The position numbers and the translations under genes are program-made. A stretch of 64,000 nt of DNA, taken from positions 248,001 through 312,000 of the forward strand of contig NZ_PNYA01000001.1 in NCBI RefSeq assembly GCF_002879885.1. Direction: 5' to 3'. The DNA is from Trinickia dabaoshanensis. GTDB lineage: Bacteria > Pseudomonadota > Gammaproteobacteria > Burkholderiales > Burkholderiaceae. Below the pieces are notes generated by a model. It was not told the DNA's origin. It saw only the letters and a list, made by a program, of their open reading frames with translations, and did not search any database. This document shows, in pieces, positions 39,451 to 49,135 of the stretch. Position 1 is the first letter of the stretch, and every line of letters starts with the position of its first letter.

Positions 39451-40977
39451 ATGACCGAATCGACTCTCCCCACCGTCGACGCAGCCGTCGACGAGAACAA
39501 GATCATCGCCGAGCGGCGCGAGAAGCTGCGCGCGCTGCGCGACGCGGGCATCGCCTACCCGAACGATTTCCGCCCGACGCATCACGCTGGCGAGCTGCAA
39601 TCGCAGTACGAGCAGACGGACAAGGAAGCGCTCGAAGCCACGGCGCTGACCGTCTCCATCGCGGGCCGCATGATGCTCAAGCGCGTGATGGGCAAGGCCA
39701 GTTTCGCCACCGTGCGCGACGGCTCGGGCCAGATTCAATTTTTCGTCACGCCGGCCGACGTCGGCGAGCAGACCTACGAAGCCTTCAAGAAATGGGACCT
39801 CGGCGACATCGTCGCGGCTCGCGGCGTGCTCTTTCGCACGAACAAGGGCGAGCTGTCGGTTCGTTGCACGGAGCTGCGCCTGCTGTCGAAATCGCTGCGT
39901 CCCCTGCCCGACAAGTTCCACGGCCTCTCGGATCAAGAGACGCGCTACCGTCAACGCTACGTCGACCTGATCGTCACGCCCGAGGCGCGCAATACGTTCG
40001 TCGCCCGCACGAAGGCCATTTCGTCGATCCGCAAGTTCATGTCGGACGCCGAGTTCATGGAAGTCGAAACGCCGATGCTTCACCCGATCCCGGGCGGCGC
40101 GGCAGCCAAGCCGTTCACGACGCATCACAACGCGCTCGATATGCAGATGTTCCTGCGCATCGCGCCCGAGCTCTATTTGAAGCGTTTGATCGTCGGCGGC
40201 TTCGAACGCGTCTTCGAAATCAACCGCAACTTCCGTAACGAGGGCGTGTCGCCGCGGCACAACCCCGAGTTCACGATGATGGAGTTCTACGCCGCGTACA
40301 CGAACTACACGTGGCTCATGGATTTCGTCGAGCAGTTGATTCGCCAAGCGGCGATCGATTCGCTCGGCACGGCGAACATCGTCTACCAGGGCCGCGAGCT
40401 CGATCTGTCCAAGCAGTTCCATCGCCTGACGATCACGCAGGCGATCCGCAAGTACGCGCCCGACTACACCGACGCGCAACTGGCCGACGCCGCATTCTTG
40501 CGTACCGAACTGAAGCGTTTCGGCGTCGACACGACGCAGCCCACGTTCCTGAACGCGGGCATCGGGGCGCTGCAATTGGCGCTGTTCGAGGAAACGGCCG
40601 AATCGCAGCTCTGGGAGCCGACCTACATCATCGACTACCCGGTCGAGGTATCGCCGCTCGCCCGCGCCTCGGATTCGGTCGAAGGCATCACCGAGCGCTT
40701 CGAGTTGTTCATCACGGGCCGCGAAATCGCCAACGGCTTCTCGGAGTTGAACGACCCGGAAGACCAGGCCGCGCGCTTCAAGAAACAAGTCGAGCAGAAG
40801 GATGCCGGCGATGAAGAAGCCATGTATTACGACGCCGATTACATCCGTGCGCTCGAATACGGCATGCCCCCGACGGGCGGCTGCGGCATCGGCATCGACC
40901 GTCTCGTCATGCTGCTCACGGATAGCCCGAGCATCCGTGACGTGATCCTGTTCCCGCACCTTCGTCGCGAGGACTGA
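39451..40977 (+). CDS. lysS: Lysyl-tRNA synthetase (class II)
   Basis: 508-residue enzyme charging tRNA-Lys. The N-terminal OB-fold binds the anticodon ([21 protein letters not shown]), and class II motifs are [15 protein letters not shown] (motif 1), [20 protein letters not shown] (motif 2) and [13 protein letters not shown] (motif 3). ATG 39451 is preferred; a TTG at 39430 overlapping the prfB stop would add seven residues. Follows prfB by 17 bases, as in many proteobacteria, and ends with a terminator. Confidence 0.96.
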   Translation: MTESTLPTVDAAVDENKIIAERREKLRALRDAGIAYPNDFRPTHHAGELQSQYEQTDKEALEATALTVSIAGRMMLKRVMGKASFATVRDGSGQIQFFVTPADVGEQTYEAFKKWDLGDIVAARGVLFRTNKGELSVRCTELRLLSKSLRPLPDKFHGLSDQETRYRQRYVDLIVTPEARNTFVARTKAISSIRKFMSDAEFMEVETPMLHPIPGGAAAKPFTTHHNALDMQMFLRIAPELYLKRLIVGGFERVFEINRNFRNEGVSPRHNPEFTMMEFYAAYTNYTWLMDFVEQLIRQAAIDSLGTANIVYQGRELDLSKQFHRLTITQAIRKYAPDYTDAQLADAAFLRTELKRFGVDTTQPTFLNAGIGALQLALFEETAESQLWEPTYIIDYPVEVSPLARASDSVEGITERFELFITGREIANGFSELNDPEDQAARFKKQVEQKDAGDEEAMYYDADYIRALEYGMPPTGGCGIGIDRLVMLLTDSPSIRDVILFPHLRRED

Positions 40978-41013
40978 CGAGGCAATCGCGATCACGAGTT
41001 TGTAACGATCGGT

Positions 41014-41050
41014 AAAAGCCGTCCGCAGCCGCGCTGCCGACGGCTTTTTT
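41014..41050 (+). terminator. Rho-independent terminator after lysS
   Basis: GCCGTC/GACGGC stem with an inner GCAGC/GCTGC stem, one internal C-C mismatch and a three-base loop, then T6. Confidence 0.85.
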
Positions 41051-41236
41051 ACTTTCGATCCGGCCCTCGTAAAGCGCCGCGCGTGCCGCATCGCGCCGAG
41101 CCGCCGCATCCGGCCCCCGCTTCACGCTCGACGGCGGCGTTACAAATTGAAACGACGGGGTCCGTGCGATGACGGACACTATCGCTGTCGTCATACACAA
41201 GCAAAGGGCCTCTTTCAATTCGGACGGAGGTACACC

Positions 41237-41995
41237 ATGAATAACCCGACCACATCGCCCCGCCGCCTACATCCGCTCATCGCGGTCGCCGCGGGCACCG
41301 TCATCGTCGCAAGTCTCGCCGCCACCGCCGCCATCACCGGCGTGTTCCCGAAGGCGTCGAGTTCCAGCGTTCAGAACGATCAATCGCAAACCGCGCAAGT
41401 CGGATCGCAGCCCGTCGTCGATACCGCGGCCCCGGCCCCCGCAACGAACCAGCAACAGCCGGGTAACGAGCCCGCGCAGGCCCAAGCCGTGCAACGTGCG
41501 CCGGGGCAGGTACCTTACTCGAGCCAGCCCGGCCAGCCCTCCTACGCGCAGCAGCCGCCAAGCCCGAGCGCGCCGGCGGGGCAACAGCTCGCCCAACAAC
41601 CCTATGCGCAGCAATCGCAACCGTATGCACAGCCGCAACAGCCGAGCGGTCAGTCGGCGTATTGCGCGAGTTGCGGCACCGTCGAATCGATCGTGACGGT
41701 TCGTCATGAAGGGCACGGCACGGGCATCGGCGCCGTCGGCGGCGCCGTGGCCGGCGGCTTGCTCGGCAATCAGTTCGGCCGGGGGACGGGCCGCGCGGCC
41801 ATGACCGTGCTGGGTGCCGTCGGCGGCGGTTTCGCCGGCAATTCGGTGGAAAAACACTTGCGCAGCGACACGGATTATCAAGTCCGGGTACGCATGGAAA
41901 ACGGCCACTTGCGCTACTTCACGTATCGCCAAGCACCGCCGTTCCAACAAGGCGAGCGCGTGCATGTCGAGCGCGGCACGCTCGTAGCGGGCTAG
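41237..41995 (+). CDS. Glycine-zipper 2TM domain protein, Gln/Pro-rich
   Basis: 252 residues. An N-terminal membrane anchor or signal (LIAVAAGTVIVASLAATAAI) is followed by about 100 residues rich in Gln, Pro, Ala and Ser, a small CASCG motif, and a glycine-zipper hairpin (GIGAVGGAVAGGLLGNQ, then VLGAVGGGFAGNSVEKH). The C-terminal VRVRMENGHLRYFTY part resembles SlyB/Rick_17kDa-type outer membrane proteins. ATG 41237 has GGAGG upstream. Probably an envelope protein; partner unknown. Confidence 0.82.
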   Translation: MNNPTTSPRRLHPLIAVAAGTVIVASLAATAAITGVFPKASSSSVQNDQSQTAQVGSQPVVDTAAPAPATNQQQPGNEPAQAQAVQRAPGQVPYSSQPGQPSYAQQPPSPSAPAGQQLAQQPYAQQSQPYAQPQQPSGQSAYCASCGTVESIVTVRHEGHGTGIGAVGGAVAGGLLGNQFGRGTGRAAMTVLGAVGGGFAGNSVEKHLRSDTDYQVRVRMENGHLRYFTYRQAPPFQQGERVHVERGTLVAG

Positions 41996-42047
41996 CGCAA
42001 ACGCCCCGTCATCGCGCCACGCCGCCGGCTGCGGACAATCGGCGGAC

Positions 42048-42094
42048 GTAAAAAAGGCGACCCGGTCATGATGAACGGGGTCGCCTTTTTTTAC
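42048..42094. terminator. Bidirectional terminator between glycine-zipper gene and iscX
   Basis: Arms GGCGACCC (42056-42063) and GGGTCGCC (42078-42085) with flanking A and T runs on both sides. It can end both the + strand gene and the isc operon on -. Confidence 0.88.
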
Positions 42095-42134
42095 GCCGAT
42101 GCGCGACGGCTAGTCGCCCACCGCGCTCGACGCT

Positions 42135-42332
42135 TCACTCGGCAGCGTCTTCGATCCAAGCCAATTGGATCGCTTCCAAGATTTTTTCGCTCGATCGATC
42201 GGGGTCGTCGTTGAAGCCGTCGAGCTCCATGACCCACCGATGCAGATCGGTGAAGCGAATCAATTGCGGGTCGATCTCGGGGTGTTTGTCGGTGAGGGCC
42301 ATTGCGATTTCTTGTACGTCGGTCCACTTCAT
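42135..42332 (-). CDS. iscX: Fe-S assembly protein IscX
   Basis: 65-residue acidic protein beginning MKWTDVQEIAMALTDKHP, with FTDLHRWVMELDGFNDDP and EAIQLAWIEDAAE, the full IscX pattern. It binds IscS and iron and modulates cysteine desulfuration. Last gene of the isc operon, next to fdx. Confidence 0.95.
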   Translation of the reverse strand: MKWTDVQEIAMALTDKHPEIDPQLIRFTDLHRWVMELDGFNDDPDRSSEKILEAIQLAWIEDAAE

Positions 42333-42378
42333 GGCTGCTCCTCCTTTAAAGTCTTAATGACACTGACCATCGTAACGG

Positions 42379-42720
42379 CTAGTGATTCTCTTTCGCGTGG
42401 TTGATCGTGTAGCGCGGGATCTCCACGACGAGATCCTTATCTTGCGGCACGCGCGCTTGGCACGACAGCCGCGACGTAGGCTCGAGCCCCCAGGCCTTGT
42501 CGAGCAGATCGTCTTCGTCCTCCTCCGACGGCTCGAGCGCTTCGAAACCTTCACGCACGATCACATGACATGTGGTGCAAGCGCAAGACTTTTCGCATGC
42601 GTGCTCGATCTCGATACCGTGCTCGAGCAGCGCATCGCAAATGCTTTCACCCGGCGCGGCCTCGAACACCGCCCCCTCCGGGCACAGTTCGACGTGGGGC
42701 AGGACAACGATTTGAGGCAT
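42379..42720 (-). CDS. fdx: ISC-type [2Fe-2S] ferredoxin
   Basis: 113-residue adrenodoxin-type ferredoxin that gives electrons during cluster assembly. The cluster ligands are in HACEKSCACTTCHV and RLSCQA. The start MPQIVVLPH at 42720 is typical; the longer frame to 42792 is not. Located between hscA and iscX. Confidence 0.94.
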   Translation of the reverse strand: MPQIVVLPHVELCPEGAVFEAAPGESICDALLEHGIEIEHACEKSCACTTCHVIVREGFEALEPSEEDEDDLLDKAWGLEPTSRLSCQARVPQDKDLVVEIPRYTINHAKENH

Positions 42721-42800
42721 AGGGAATTCCGTTCTGACTATATGGTGCGGGGCGGCGAGCGCCGACGCTCGCCTGTCATTGTAGAGCGGCACGCCGCCCG

Positions 42801-44666
42801 TTAGATTTCGTCGAGCTTGCGGCCTGTCAGTGCCTGGCGGATGCTCTTATCCATGCGCCTCGCGGCGAACTCGTCGGTCTCGGCGGCGAGCGACTTCGTT
42901 GCCGCCTCGATCGCATCGGCGTCCGAACCCTGCGCCGTTTCTCGCAAGCGCCCGAGGGCTTGCTCGACCTGCGCGCGCTCGTCGTCGGCGAGCAATTCGC
43001 CATCGGCCGCCAGTGCCGCCTGCGTCGCTTCGATCAAACGCTCGGCTTCGACCTGCGCCTCGCGCAACGCCCGGGCGCGCATATCGACCTCCGCCGTGCG
43101 GAAACTATCTTCGAGCATGCGAGCGATGTCGTCATCGGCCAAACCATACGAGGGTTTGACGACGACCGACGCCTCGACGCCCGAATGCTGCTCGCGGGCG
43201 AACACCGACAGCAAGCCGTCGGCATCGACTTGGTACGTCACACGAATGCGCGCCGCCCCGGCCGTCATCGGCGGAATGCCGCGCAGCTCGAAGCGCGCCA
43301 GCGAGCGGCAGTCGGAAACGAGTTCGCGCTCGCCCTGGACGACATGAATGGCGATGGCCGTCTGGCCGTCCTTGAACGTCGTGAACTCTTGCGCGCGGGC
43401 GACGGGAATCGTCGAGTTACGCGGAATGATTTTTTCGACGAGCCCCCCCATCGTCTCGACACCGAGCGACAGCGGAATCACGTCGAGGAGCAGCCAATCG
43501 TCGCCGGTGCGATTACCCGCGAGCAGATCGGCCTGAATCGCCGCACCGAGCGCGACGACTTGATCCGGGTCCAGATTGGTCAACGGCGGTTGTCCGAAAA
43601 ACGCTTCGACAGCCTCGCGTATCACCGGCATACGCGTGGCGCCGCCGACGAGCACGACGCCTTTCACGTCGCTCGCGGCGATCTTCGCATCGCGCAATGC
43701 TTTCTTGGTCGGCACGAGCGTGCGTTCGACGAGCGAATGCACGAGCTGCGCGAACCGAGCCTGCGTCACTTCCACGGCGATCGGCGTGCCGTCGGACAGC
43801 GTCGCCTCGACCGTCACTTGCGGCGCCGCCGACAATGCCTCTTTCGCCGAGCGCACACGATCGAGCAGCAGACGCACGTCCTCGGGCGCGAGCCCTTGCG
43901 GCGCAAGGCCCGCCTCGGCCAAGACGTGACGGTACAGAACGTGGTCGAAATCGTCGCCGCCGAGCGCGGAATCGCCGCCCGCCGCCAGGACTTCGAACAC
44001 ACCCTTGGTCAGCTTCAGAATCGATAAATCGAACGTACCGCCGCCGAGATCGTAGACGGCGTACAGCCCTTCGGCGCCTTGATCGAGCCCGTAGGCGATG
44101 GCTGCCGCGGTCGGCTCGTTGAGCAGACGCAAGACGTTCAGACCGGCCAGCCGGGCCGCGTCCTTGGTGGCTTGACGCTGCGCTTCGTCGAAGTAGGCCG
44201 GCACGGTAATGACGGCGCCGACGAGTTCATCGCCGAGCGAATCCTCGGCGCGTTGCCGCAGCGTGGCGAGGATCTCGGCCGACACTTCCACGGGGCTTTT
44301 CACGCCGTCGATCGTACGAATCTGCACCATGCCCGGCGCGTCGATGAACTCGTACGGCGCGTTCTCCGCTCCCTCGACCTCGCTCTTGCCCCGGCCCATG
44401 AAGCGCTTGACCGACACGATCGTGTTGCGCGGATCGAGCACGGCCTGCGCTTTCGCCAGATGGCCGATGCGCCGGCCGCCGCGTTCCAGATAACGCACGA
44501 CGGAGGGCAGCAGGACACGGCCTTCCTCATCAGGCAGCGCCTCCGGGACGCTATTGCGGACGGCGGCGACGAGCGAATTCGTCGTACCGAGATCGATGCC
44601 GACGGCGAGGCGCCGTTGATGCGGCGCGGGCGCCATGCCGGGTTCGGAGATTTGCAGTAAGGCCAT
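42801..44666 (-). CDS. hscA: Fe-S assembly chaperone HscA
   Basis: 621-residue Hsp70 specialised for iron-sulfur cluster transfer from IscU. The ATPase domain starts [13 protein letters not shown], with [14 protein letters not shown] and [11 protein letters not shown]; the substrate-binding domain follows from about residue 390. It acts with HscB and recognises the LPPVK motif, which is present in IscU here. Confidence 0.96.
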   Translation of the reverse strand: MALLQISEPGMAPAPHQRRLAVGIDLGTTNSLVAAVRNSVPEALPDEEGRVLLPSVVRYLERGGRRIGHLAKAQAVLDPRNTIVSVKRFMGRGKSEVEGAENAPYEFIDAPGMVQIRTIDGVKSPVEVSAEILATLRQRAEDSLGDELVGAVITVPAYFDEAQRQATKDAARLAGLNVLRLLNEPTAAAIAYGLDQGAEGLYAVYDLGGGTFDLSILKLTKGVFEVLAAGGDSALGGDDFDHVLYRHVLAEAGLAPQGLAPEDVRLLLDRVRSAKEALSAAPQVTVEATLSDGTPIAVEVTQARFAQLVHSLVERTLVPTKKALRDAKIAASDVKGVVLVGGATRMPVIREAVEAFFGQPPLTNLDPDQVVALGAAIQADLLAGNRTGDDWLLLDVIPLSLGVETMGGLVEKIIPRNSTIPVARAQEFTTFKDGQTAIAIHVVQGERELVSDCRSLARFELRGIPPMTAGAARIRVTYQVDADGLLSVFAREQHSGVEASVVVKPSYGLADDDIARMLEDSFRTAEVDMRARALREAQVEAERLIEATQAALAADGELLADDERAQVEQALGRLRETAQGSDADAIEAATKSLAAETDEFAARRMDKSIRQALTGRKLDEI

Positions 44667-44749
44667 TCTGATCTATATGGGTTCGTTCATCGTCGCCATT
44701 GCGGCGAGAACTCTATTATCCTGCGGGCGCGAACTCGGCGCGCTCAGTC

Positions 44750-45277
44750 TCAATGTTCGAGCCGCTCGATTTGGTGCGCGATCTCGCCGGCGAGGCGCTC
44801 GAGAAACATCAACTGCCGCACGGCCTCGGCGGCCGGTTGATCGGCGCCCGTATCGAGCAGCACCGCGAGCCGCTCGAAGCGCACGCGCTCGTCCTCGCGC
44901 AACTCGCCCTGCAAGGCCATCAACTCGCTGACGTTGCGCGCATCGGCCGCATCCTCCACCCGTTCGCGCCACTCCATCTGCTGCATCAAGAACGCGGGCT
45001 CCATGGCCGTGTTCTCGGCGGCGCCCACGTCGATCGCACGCAGCGAAAGCAGGTAGGTGGCCCGCTTGAGCGGATCGCGCAACGTCTGGTAAGCCTCGTT
45101 CGCGCGCGTGGCCCACTGCATCGCGACGCGCTTTTGCGCCTCGCCGGCGGCGGCGAAGCGATCGGGGTGAACTTGGGCCTGCACGGTCCGATAGGCATCT
45201 TCCAGCGCCTGCAAGTCGAGCGTAAAACGCGCGGGCAGATGGAACAGGTCGAAATGGCTGTCTTGGATCGAGGACAT
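44750..45277 (-). CDS. hscB: Co-chaperone HscB
   Basis: 175-residue J-domain protein. The J domain (about 8-80) includes the HPD tripeptide in VHPDRF, which stimulates HscA; the C-terminal helical bundle (about 90-175) binds IscU. Placed between iscA and hscA. Confidence 0.95.
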   Translation of the reverse strand: MSSIQDSHFDLFHLPARFTLDLQALEDAYRTVQAQVHPDRFAAAGEAQKRVAMQWATRANEAYQTLRDPLKRATYLLSLRAIDVGAAENTAMEPAFLMQQMEWRERVEDAADARNVSELMALQGELREDERVRFERLAVLLDTGADQPAAEAVRQLMFLERLAGEIAHQIERLEH

Positions 45278-45422
45278 GGGGTCTATCGGGAGTCAATCGC
45301 CGAAAAAGCGTATCGCGCGCGGCCTGCCGGCAAGCACGCCGCGGCGCGGTACTACGCGCGCCGCCTAGAAACAAAAAGGCGGCCACCGCCGCCTTCTCGC
45401 CCGAGCGCGGGGCACGGGTGCG

Positions 45423-45746
45423 TCATACGCGGAACGACTCGCCGCAACCGCATTCGTCCTTCACGTTCGGATTGTTGAACTTGAAGCCTTCGTTCAACCC
45501 TTCGCGCGCGAAGTCGAGTTCGGTGCCGTCGATATAGGCGAGGCTCTTCGGATCGACGACGACTTTCACGCCGTTGCACTCGAACACCTGATCTTCCGGT
45601 TCGAGTTCATCCACGTACTCGAGCTTGTAAGCAAGCCCGGAGCATCCCGTCGTGCGTACGCCCAGGCGCAGGCCGAGTCCCTTGCCGCGACGGACAAGGT
45701 ACTTCTGCACGTGCGCCGCGGCTTTTTCGGTCAAAGTGATCGCCAT
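45423..45746 (-). CDS. iscA: Iron-sulfur carrier protein IscA
   Basis: 107-residue A-type carrier. The three conserved cysteines appear in [13 protein letters not shown] and ECGCGESF. Begins [17 protein letters not shown]. Follows iscU by 13 bases. Confidence 0.95.
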   Translation of the reverse strand: MAITLTEKAAAHVQKYLVRRGKGLGLRLGVRTTGCSGLAYKLEYVDELEPEDQVFECNGVKVVVDPKSLAYIDGTELDFAREGLNEGFKFNNPNVKDECGCGESFRV

Positions 45747-45759
45747 GATGCGGGTGCGC

Positions 45760-46179
45760 TTACGCGACTTGCTGCTTTGCCTCGTCGGCCGCTTGCGCGG
45801 AACCGTGACGCTGCTTGTAATCGGCCACCGCCGCCTTGATCGCGTCTTCCGCGAGGATCGAACAGTGGATCTTGACCGGGGGCAAGGCGAGCTCTTCGGC
45901 GATCTGCGTGTTCTTGATCGAGAGCGCTTCGTCGAGCGTCTTGCCCTTCACCCATTCCGTGACGAGCGAGCTCGACGCGATGGCCGAACCGCAGCCGTAC
46001 GTCTTGAACTTCGCATCTTCGATCACGCCGTCGGCGCCCACGCGAATTTGCAGCTTCATGACGTCGCCGCAGGCCGGTGCGCCCACCATGCCGGTACCGA
46101 CCGTATCGTCGTCCTTGGCAAACGAGCCGACGTTACGCGGGTTTTCGTAATGATCGAGAACTTTGTTGCTGTAAGACAT
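45760..46179 (-). CDS. iscU: Iron-sulfur cluster scaffold IscU
   Basis: 139-residue scaffold on which IscS builds [2Fe-2S] clusters. Cysteines in [20 protein letters not shown] and HCSILAEDA are conserved, and ALPPVKIHC contains the HscA-recognised LPPVK. The C-terminal 10 residues ([12 protein letters not shown]) extend a little beyond E. coli IscU. Start 46179 is the family start; the long upstream frame belongs to the shadow of iscS. Confidence 0.96.
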   Translation of the reverse strand: MSYSNKVLDHYENPRNVGSFAKDDDTVGTGMVGAPACGDVMKLQIRVGADGVIEDAKFKTYGCGSAIASSSLVTEWVKGKTLDEALSIKNTQIAEELALPPVKIHCSILAEDAIKAAVADYKQRHGSAQAADEAKQQVA

Positions 46180-46222
46180 GATCAAACTCCTAGATTCGTT
46201 TGGCGTGTGCGGTGACGAGCGC

Positions 46223-47446
46223 TTAGTGCGCGGCCCACTTGATCGTCGACAGGTCGATGCCGTCTTGATGCATTTCCCACAGCGGCGACAAGTCGCGCAG
46301 CTTGGCGATCTTGTTGTTGAGCAGGTTGATGACGTAATCGACATCTTGTTCCGTCGTGAAGCGGCCGACCGTGAAGCGGATCGAGCTGTGCGCGAGTTCG
46401 TCGTTGCGGCCCAGCGCGCGCAGCACGTACGAGGGCTCGAGCGAAGCCGAGGTGCAAGCGGAGCCAGACGACACGGCTACGTCCTTGATCGCCATGATCA
46501 ACGATTCGCCTTCGACGAAATTGAAGCTGATGTTCAGGTTGTGCGGCACGCGGCGCTCCATGTCGCCGTTGACGTACACCTCTTCCATTTGAGTCAGGCC
46601 ATGCAGCAAGCGGTCGCGCAACATGCGGATGCGTTCGTTTTCCGTCGCCATTTCCTCGCGCGCGATCCGGAACGCTTCGCCCATGCCCACGATTTGGTGC
46701 GTGGCCAGCGTGCCCGACCGCATTCCGCGCTCGTGGCCGCCGCCGTGCATTTGCGCTTCGATGCGCACGCGCGGCTTGCGGCGCACGTACAACGCGCCGA
46801 TGCCCTTCGGGCCATACGTTTTGTGCGCCGAGAACGACATCAGATCGACCTTCAGGCGGCTCAGATCGATTTCGATCTTGCCCGTCGCTTGCGCGGCGTC
46901 GACGTGAAACACGATGCCCTTCTCGCGGCAGATCTCGCCGATCGCTTCGATATCCTGAATCACGCCGATCTCGTTGTTCACGGACATGACGGATACGAGA
47001 ATCGTGTCGGGACGCAGCGCGGCCTTGAATACGTCGAGATCGATGAGCCCGTCGCTCTTGACGTCGAGATAGGTGACCTCGAAGCCCTCGCGTTCGAGTT
47101 CGCGGCACGTATCGAGCACGGCCTTGTGCTCCGTCTTCACGGTGATGACGTGCTTACCCTTGCTCTTGTAGAAGTGCGCGGCACCCTTGAGCGCCAGGTT
47201 GTCCGATTCCGTCGCGCCGGACGTCCAGATGATTTCGCGCGGATCGGCGTTCACGAGCGCGGCGACATCCTCGCGCGCTTGCTCGACCGCCCGCTCCGCT
47301 TCCCAGCCGTACGAGTGGCTGCGCGACGCGGGATTGCCGAACTGCTCGCGCAGATACGGGATCATTTTGTCCACCACGCGCGGATCGACAGGCGTCGTCG
47401 CGCTGTAGTCCATGTAAATGGGCAGGTGGGGCATCTGGTTACTCAT
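46223..47446 (-). CDS. iscS: Cysteine desulfurase IscS
   Basis: 407-residue PLP enzyme that removes sulfur from cysteine and passes it to IscU and other acceptors. The PLP Lys is in [12 protein letters not shown] and the persulfide Cys in [17 protein letters not shown] 47446 has GGAG six bases upstream; a TTG directly before it would add one residue. Follows iscR by 45 bases. Confidence 0.97.
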   Translation of the reverse strand: MSNQMPHLPIYMDYSATTPVDPRVVDKMIPYLREQFGNPASRSHSYGWEAERAVEQAREDVAALVNADPREIIWTSGATESDNLALKGAAHFYKSKGKHVITVKTEHKAVLDTCRELEREGFEVTYLDVKSDGLIDLDVFKAALRPDTILVSVMSVNNEIGVIQDIEAIGEICREKGIVFHVDAAQATGKIEIDLSRLKVDLMSFSAHKTYGPKGIGALYVRRKPRVRIEAQMHGGGHERGMRSGTLATHQIVGMGEAFRIAREEMATENERIRMLRDRLLHGLTQMEEVYVNGDMERRVPHNLNISFNFVEGESLIMAIKDVAVSSGSACTSASLEPSYVLRALGRNDELAHSSIRFTVGRFTTEQDVDYVINLLNNKIAKLRDLSPLWEMHQDGIDLSTIKWAAH

Positions 47447-47491
47447 CAATGGCTCCGGGGGAAATCGTTATGGCTTTCGGTTCGTCGCGTC

Positions 47492-48022
47492 TCACGAACT
47501 CGCGATATTGAATACGGAATTCGGCCCTTTCGGCACGGCACGCGCCGCCTCGACGGCAGGGCTTTCGGTGCGCCTGTCGCGCAACACGGCAGGCGACCCT
47601 TCCCGCGCGCGCTGCTGATCGACCAAATCCTGCAGCGACACGGAATCGAGGTACTCGACCATTTTTTGGTTCAGCGTCGACCACAACTCATGCGTCATAC
47701 AATGGCCGTCGTGCTGCTTGGTGCCCTCGCACGAACCCTTGCCGCCGCATTGCGTGGCATCGAGCGGTTCGTCGACGGCGATGATGATGTCGGCCACCGT
47801 CACTTCCTGCGCCCGGCGAGCGAGGTTGTACCCGCCACCGGGCCCACGCACCGATTCGACGATCTCGTGGCGGCGCAGCTTCCCGAACAACTGTTCGAGG
47901 TAGGACAACGAGATCCGTTGACGCTGGCTGATACCGGCGAGCGTCACCGGACCCTGCTCCTGGCGCAATGCCAGGTCGATCATCGCCGTGACGGCGAAAC
48001 GGCCTTTAGTGGTGAGTCTCAT
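47492..48022 (-). CDS. iscR: Fe-S cluster regulator IscR
   Basis: 176-residue Rrf2-family regulator that, carrying a [2Fe-2S] cluster, represses the isc operon. The winged HTH (about 1-65) contains SYLEQLFGKLRRHEIVESV RGPGGGY. Cluster ligands are Cys92, Cys98 and Cys108 with His111; the last spacing is four residues longer than in E. coli (QCGGKGSCEGTKQHDGHCMTH region). The C-terminus is an extra 40-residue tail. First gene of the operon, with tandem operators upstream. Confidence 0.95.
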   Translation of the reverse strand: MRLTTKGRFAVTAMIDLALRQEQGPVTLAGISQRQRISLSYLEQLFGKLRRHEIVESVRGPGGGYNLARRAQEVTVADIIIAVDEPLDATQCGGKGSCEGTKQHDGHCMTHELWSTLNQKMVEYLDSVSLQDLVDQQRAREGSPAVLRDRRTESPAVEAARAVPKGPNSVFNIASS

Positions 48023-48039
48023 AGGGACGGAAAACCAGA

Positions 48040-48064
48040 ATTCTCGACGATTTTGGTCAAGTAT
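48040..48064 (-). promoter_or_regulatory. IscR type-1-like operator, promoter-proximal
   Basis: 25-base element reading on the minus strand ATACTTGACC, AAAA, TCGTCGAGAAT. It fits the E. coli IscR type 1 pattern (ATASYYGACTRWWWYAGTCRRSTAT written in pieces: ATASYYGACT, RWWWYA, GTCRRSTAT) at most positions. It overlaps the -10 at 48060-48065. Confidence 0.7.
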
Positions 48065-48087
48065 AAATACATGACGTTTTTAGTCAA
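48060..48087 (-). promoter_or_regulatory. isc operon promoter
   Basis: Minus-strand TTGACT (complement of 48082-48087), 16-base spacer and TATACT (complement of 48060-48065). Both hexamers are covered by the IscR-like sites, so IscR binding would block RNA polymerase. Confidence 0.75.
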
Positions 48088-48091
48088 GTAT
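48067..48091 (-). promoter_or_regulatory. IscR type-1-like operator, upstream copy
   Basis: Second 25-base element, minus strand ATACTTGACT, AAAAAC, GTCATGTAT, matching the type 1 pattern with three mismatches by eye. It contains the -35 TTGACT and lies 27 bases (centre to centre) from the other copy. Confidence 0.75.
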
Positions 48092-48141
48092 CCCCCCTTT
48101 ATAGGCCCGGGTATTGGTGCCGGAATGAGCACGACGGCCGC

Positions 48142-48627
48142 CTATGGCTGTGCCAGCTCGGTGCGCAGATGCGCGAGCAGCCCTTCGCAAGCGGCTTCGA
48201 CCTGATCGAGTACCGTTTCGAACCCTTCCCCGCCGCCGAAATAGGGATCGACTACTTCGCGGCCGCGCGCCGACGGCGCGAATTCCATCAGCAAACGCAC
48301 GCGCTCGCGGCGCTCGGGCGGACATAGCCGGAGCAGATTGCTGACGTTTTCATCGTCCATCGCCAGCAGCAAGTCGAACCGATCGAAATCGGCCACGACG
48401 ACTTGGCGAGCGCGCAGCGGCGACAAATCGTAGCCGCGCGTGCTTCCGGCGCGTTGCGCGCGTGCATCGGGCGCCTTGCCGACGTGCCAGTCGCCGGTGC
48501 CCGCCGAATCGATCCGGATCTGCTCGCCGAGCCCGGCGGCTTCGACCTGTGCGCGCATCACGGCCTCCGCCGTCGGCGAGCGGCAGATGTTTCCCAGACA
48601 GACGAAGCAAATAGAGACGGTTTTCAT
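48142..48627 (-). CDS. Low molecular weight protein tyrosine phosphatase
   Basis: 161-residue cytosolic phosphatase. The P-loop CLGNICRSP starts at Cys10 with Arg16 at the right spacing, and the general acid is in DPYFGGG. In bacteria such enzymes act on tyrosine kinases of exopolysaccharide export (Wzb type) or have other roles. Divergent partner genes for polysaccharide are absent; here it sits just upstream of iscR, a neighbourhood known in Burkholderia. Confidence 0.92.
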   Translation of the reverse strand: MKTVSICFVCLGNICRSPTAEAVMRAQVEAAGLGEQIRIDSAGTGDWHVGKAPDARAQRAGSTRGYDLSPLRARQVVVADFDRFDLLLAMDDENVSNLLRLCPPERRERVRLLMEFAPSARGREVVDPYFGGGEGFETVLDQVEAACEGLLAHLRTELAQP

Positions 48628-48736
48628 CGATCACGCCGCAAACGCGCGGGGGCCTCGGCCGAACGCAACTGCGCCGGAACGCGCGGTGGAGGCGCCGGCC
48701 TGAATTGAGTTCGTCATTATATCGGGCGGCACTCGG

Positions 48737-48985
48737 TCACGAAGCCTGCTGCGCGGCGGCCGGTGCGACGCCTTGGCGCACCGAGGAAGCCGTTTGGGGC
48801 ACGCCGGCGTCGATCAATCCATAGGACACGGTGCGCGCCAATTCCGCCGTCACTTGGTCGGCAGCCAGCGGCTCGCGCGCCGCACCGGCGCCGCCGTACG
48901 CACGCAAGACAGCGAGAACGATCAGCGCTATTGCCAGCGCGACCGGCCAGTACTGGGAAAAATCGCCCGATCTTGTCGTTCTCAT
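48737..48985 (-). CDS. Small single-span membrane protein
   Basis: 82 residues with one membrane helix (YWPVALAIALIVLAVLRAYGG) after a short charged N-terminus (MRTTRSGDFSQ), then an Ala-rich periplasmic or cytosolic tail. ATG 48985 has AAGGGG at good spacing and a promoter with -35 and -10 lies at 49048-49075, so it is an independent gene rather than part of lut. I do not recognise its family. It occupies the place behind lutB where lutC is often found. Confidence 0.6.
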   Translation of the reverse strand: MRTTRSGDFSQYWPVALAIALIVLAVLRAYGGAGAAREPLAADQVTAELARTVSYGLIDAGVPQTASSVRQGVAPAAAQQAS

Positions 48986-49047
48986 ATTCGCGCCCCTTTC
49001 GCGGCGGGTCCGCGCCGATCGCGCACCCGCACTCATCCATGGCACGT

Positions 49048-49075
49048 ATTCTATAAAGGCTATCTATCGAGACAA
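49048..49075 (-). promoter_or_regulatory. Promoter of the small membrane protein gene
   Basis: Minus-strand TTGTCT (complement of 49070-49075), 16-base spacer, TAGAAT (complement of 49048-49053). Transcription would start near 49041, which argues against the upstream ATG at 49045. Confidence 0.55.
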
Positions 49076-49135
49076 AGATGGGAATAGCGAATTCAGCGTT
49101 GCGTTCCGATAAACAATGAAGCCCGTCTGCCGCGC

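Noticed and set aside
39322-41109. A 595-codon frame opposite lysS
   Set aside because: Antisense to a certain synthetase gene; runs across its terminator.
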